From an uncultured Armatimonadota bacterium (lineage in GTDB: Bacteria; Armatimonadota; Armatimonadia; Armatimonadales; Armatimonadaceae): a stretch of 35,036 bases of DNA. Below, piece by piece: positions 33,301 to 35,036 of this stretch; position 1 is the first letter of the stretch; every line of letters starts with the position of its first letter. The notes under the pieces were generated by a model. The model was not told where the DNA came from. It was given only the letters and a program-made list of their open reading frames with translations, and did no database searches. A program made the position numbers and the translations under genes. The stretch is from NCBI GenBank assembly GCA_903881535.1, contig CAIRTT010000249.1:1-35036 (forward strand). The letters run 5' to 3'.

Positions 33301-35036
33301 GCGTTCCTACGCAACGATTGAAGTTCGTAAAGGAAAGCAATTAAATGACCCAACACAAGGGTTAAGTCAATCTATTTCAAACACTATTGACCCAAAACTA
33401 TTGCAAGAATATCACGAGGAATTCGCGCGGTCCGGTGAACATAGTATGTATTTTGCTAAGAACTTCTGGCCATGGCTCAAACAAACCCATCCTGAAACAT
33501 ATGAAGCGATGACTAAAGTGGGTAAGCCCATAATTCAACAAATAAAAGGCGTTGGGAATGCCGCTGTTAAGAAAGAATATTGGCCTTTGGTGCAGGACTT
33601 TGTCAAAAGCGGGTCGTGGTCAGGTGTGAATGACTTGCATAATACAGGGTTGTCAAATGTTGGCGGCAGATATTTCACCGAGCCTGAGCTTGTTGAGGCG
33701 GCTAAAAAGTATGGGCGCATGGGAGTCCAAGACACCACGTGGGAAGTTGCAAAACAACGGCACATCGATGCAGGCATGACAGAAGAGCGGGCTCTGGAAA
33801 ACTGGGTTGAAGGGTTTAGAGAGGGCCGAGGCAGGCTTGATATTCCACCCGAAGGCTTCGCTGCAGGCGGCAGCGTCAGAGCATACGATCCATCCCGGGT
33901 AGACCAGATTATGAACAGTATCAACACCCCGAGCAATTACGCAGCCGGCGGCCTTGCTGAGTTAGCCAACAAGTACGAAGGCGGCCCGTGCTACCAGTTT
34001 AAACATGACGACCATGACGAGCACTTCAACTTTGGTGGTGGTGGTGGGGTTGCCAAGGCTATGCGCGAGTGGCTCAAAGACCACCCAGAGAAGAGCTTGC
34101 AAAAGCTGAAGATGACGGCAGGAGGAGAAGACCCCGCGCAGTTGCTCAAGGCTATGGAAGAGGGCACTGACCCAAATCCTTCGGCACACATGCTTGAGCA
34201 GATGCCAAGCATCAAGGCAAAAGGTGCAATCAACAACTGGATCGACAGCACCCTGAAGAATTACGTCAAGCGCGACTACGGTCAAGAATGGGATCCGTTG
34301 TCCCAGCTGACTCCGGAACAGCGCCATGTTCCTTTGATGGATGAGCAGTACCGCAAAGAACAAATCAATGCCGTCTGGCCACCCAGAAACACAATAAACA
34401 AACGAAACCCGGCGGGGATCACAACGGTTACCCGCGCCCAACTTGAGAACCCACAGCTGAGAGAACAATATCAGAAACCCGACTATTTGGAATCTATCTA
34501 CAAAGAAAACCCGTGGATGCTCAACAAGGGAATGGACGAGCCAATCTCGTCATTTGATTCTTACGGTTTAGGGCTGGAGCATCTGACCGACGAGCTGCAC
34601 AATGCCACCCGCCCGGACTCAGACCTGCCTGATCAGTTGCGCATTAGGCCTGAATCCTTGAGCCGGATGTCGATGTCGCAAGCATCCCAGCTGGTGGGCA
34701 AGATCAATGAATACAGGGCTGCGTTAAAGGCTGCTAACGCGCAAAAGGCACTACTAACCCCTTACAAAGAATACAAATCAGGACACAAATGGGTTGAGTT
34801 GCCGGATGCATCTGATCCACAAGGATTAAAGGCGGTAATGGACACTGGTTGCGAAGGCGGCTGGTGTACTATGGGTGAGGATGAAGCAAGAGGTTATAGC
34901 CGAGCGGCGGACGGAAGGAAGCTCTATGCCTTGATAGATCCAGAAGGAAAGCCGCACGTTCAAGCTTATACTGTAAAAAACAACTTAGATCCTAACAGCC
35001 TGAATTCTGGCTACCACTTAGATCCTAACAGCACCA
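30338..35036 (+). CDS. Giant multidomain polyvalent-type phage protein (partial, >1,566 aa, no stop in window)
   Basis: Manual translation from ATG 30338 stays open to the last base; RWNGPGDAMRHLMFSSKLADRYG...AHEY...MDLYNDTLGR; ART-like region LRLYHGG...YFADI; PcfJ-like EGDTMRHSVGGYG...ASIFSLRDAEGRSYATIEV. Confidence 0.9.
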   Translation, partial: MPKKTAPQNTGLFNKMLGSIAKGVGTATSSHPVDSLLGFVSPDLLAMKLDAEKAGNAYPVADRWNGPGDAMRHLMFSSKLADRYGQIPSQLESLAHEYLLNFGESSAEREMDLYNDTLGRSIAGQTSDPAEMQRLAQKYVDEGTAKTIKGKEGAPSNYGGGGAVIKAAERAAARAVEKSAAKPVLHAAPNVVNMNNIPDEKEGYLRLYHGGSEEGFTSVPDSSTTAGFSFDGLFAHPEKRSSWGAHGNGSNYFADIKEPEILTQNALDYHIPYENTVAALKKAMPWLNDNDVDLAHSAVIEDKNVHDMDANDVSRVFRADDPGQASWEAQRLRGNVARNLGYKAVEMGDEHGTSYLMMPGVPLTQVIETDSSDLGHAHGGLIGLAQKYGGGGLIRKYDEGGDVAVPDTQPSIMGALKDPQFRQDVANNFRDAAYRGAVAGTLGAPVDIANMLANLGTAGYGYLGNKAGMLRGSEMPATYNEPVGGSEWIGNKLRDYGVIGGNRNLTAEVIAGLGLPLVPVAAEARIPQMDRALEQMAANYAAKDDLNAGAFGQRGAIKLRGGNWLKGSIEESLNGLKARTMNEFELKNLAESQGVDVAERMRINQQPAEALNNWVDKTLTKYVKNDMGTPEDPLRIMADKHAVDKPAKLAEVQGRIDAFAAKMEQTARERGVPVGDLTSMRQQMIGLEKEKALVEARQGLHFEPQQRGPQIIEDLRHNREMEGFPGAGFGQSELARRWETATDKVIHPEQARDILRGPNYVNAAIAKAHVDHSLANDPWLLKVPPETKVYDLPATMRPPEHLGFDHLIDELRNATNPESGLPKELLINPKDLPKITMEQAVDRVADINAWRAAQKVEANKAMANNPATFTHKEYPEQGMKWVQLKRPEAVLEEGHVPGAVSGYPDLHGIIDQRTGQSVSPGRYNPEEAMDLYKREERTKSLADALKHEGDTMRHSVGGYGVKGGYGAGGIDAILDGRASIFSLRDAEGRSYATIEVRKGKQLNDPTQGLSQSISNTIDPKLLQEYHEEFARSGEHSMYFAKNFWPWLKQTHPETYEAMTKVGKPIIQQIKGVGNAAVKKEYWPLVQDFVKSGSWSGVNDLHNTGLSNVGGRYFTEPELVEAAKKYGRMGVQDTTWEVAKQRHIDAGMTEERALENWVEGFREGRGRLDIPPEGFAAGGSVRAYDPSRVDQIMNSINTPSNYAAGGLAELANKYEGGPCYQFKHDDHDEHFNFGGGGGVAKAMREWLKDHPEKSLQKLKMTAGGEDPAQLLKAMEEGTDPNPSAHMLEQMPSIKAKGAINNWIDSTLKNYVKRDYGQEWDPLSQLTPEQRHVPLMDEQYRKEQINAVWPPRNTINKRNPAGITTVTRAQLENPQLREQYQKPDYLESIYKENPWMLNKGMDEPISSFDSYGLGLEHLTDELHNATRPDSDLPDQLRIRPESLSRMSMSQASQLVGKINEYRAALKAANAQKALLTPYKEYKSGHKWVELPDASDPQGLKAVMDTGCEGGWCTMGEDEARGYSRAADGRKLYALIDPEGKPHVQAYTVKNNLDPNSLNSGYHLDPNST
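34983..35032 (+). repeat. 17-bp direct repeat, 33-nt period, at the right edge
   Basis: acttagatcctaacagc at 34983 and 35016, encoding (N)LDPNS...LDPNS in frame. Confidence 0.8.

Overview
The window looks like part of a tailed phage or prophage genome, probably podovirus-like: there is a P22 gp10-like stabilisation protein and an adaptor, and no tape-measure gene is visible. Layout: (i) lysis and late structural genes, + strand, 1-13.8 kb; (ii) a recombination block on the - strand (PD-(D/E)XK-like, YqaJ exonuclease, ERF), 13.8-16.0 kb; (iii) a replication block on the + strand (HTH, SF2 helicase, zinc-ribbon/Toprim primase, NinB, NinG), 16.1-19.9 kb; (iv) a leftward early operon of small genes including SSB, 19.9-25.4 kb; (v) an ~870 bp structured region without a convincing gene; (vi) terminase genes and the start of a giant polyvalent-type ORF that runs off the right edge, 26.2-35.0 kb. 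The most striking feature is in the large terminase gene. It contains a complete 351-aa intein placed immediately before the Walker B-like motif. Inside the intein an ~268-aa zinc-knuckle HNH endonuclease is encoded in the +1 reading frame rather than fused in frame. The DNA therefore appears to encode a protein-splicing element and its candidate homing nuclease in overlapping frames. Other notable items are a family of four near-identical leftward promoter/5'UTR cassettes, divergent promoters that may share one palindromic -35 hexamer, intercistronic tetraloop hairpins, and a >1,566-aa ORF missing from the supplied track because it has no stop in the window. All family calls come from motif recognition by eye; no database search was run.
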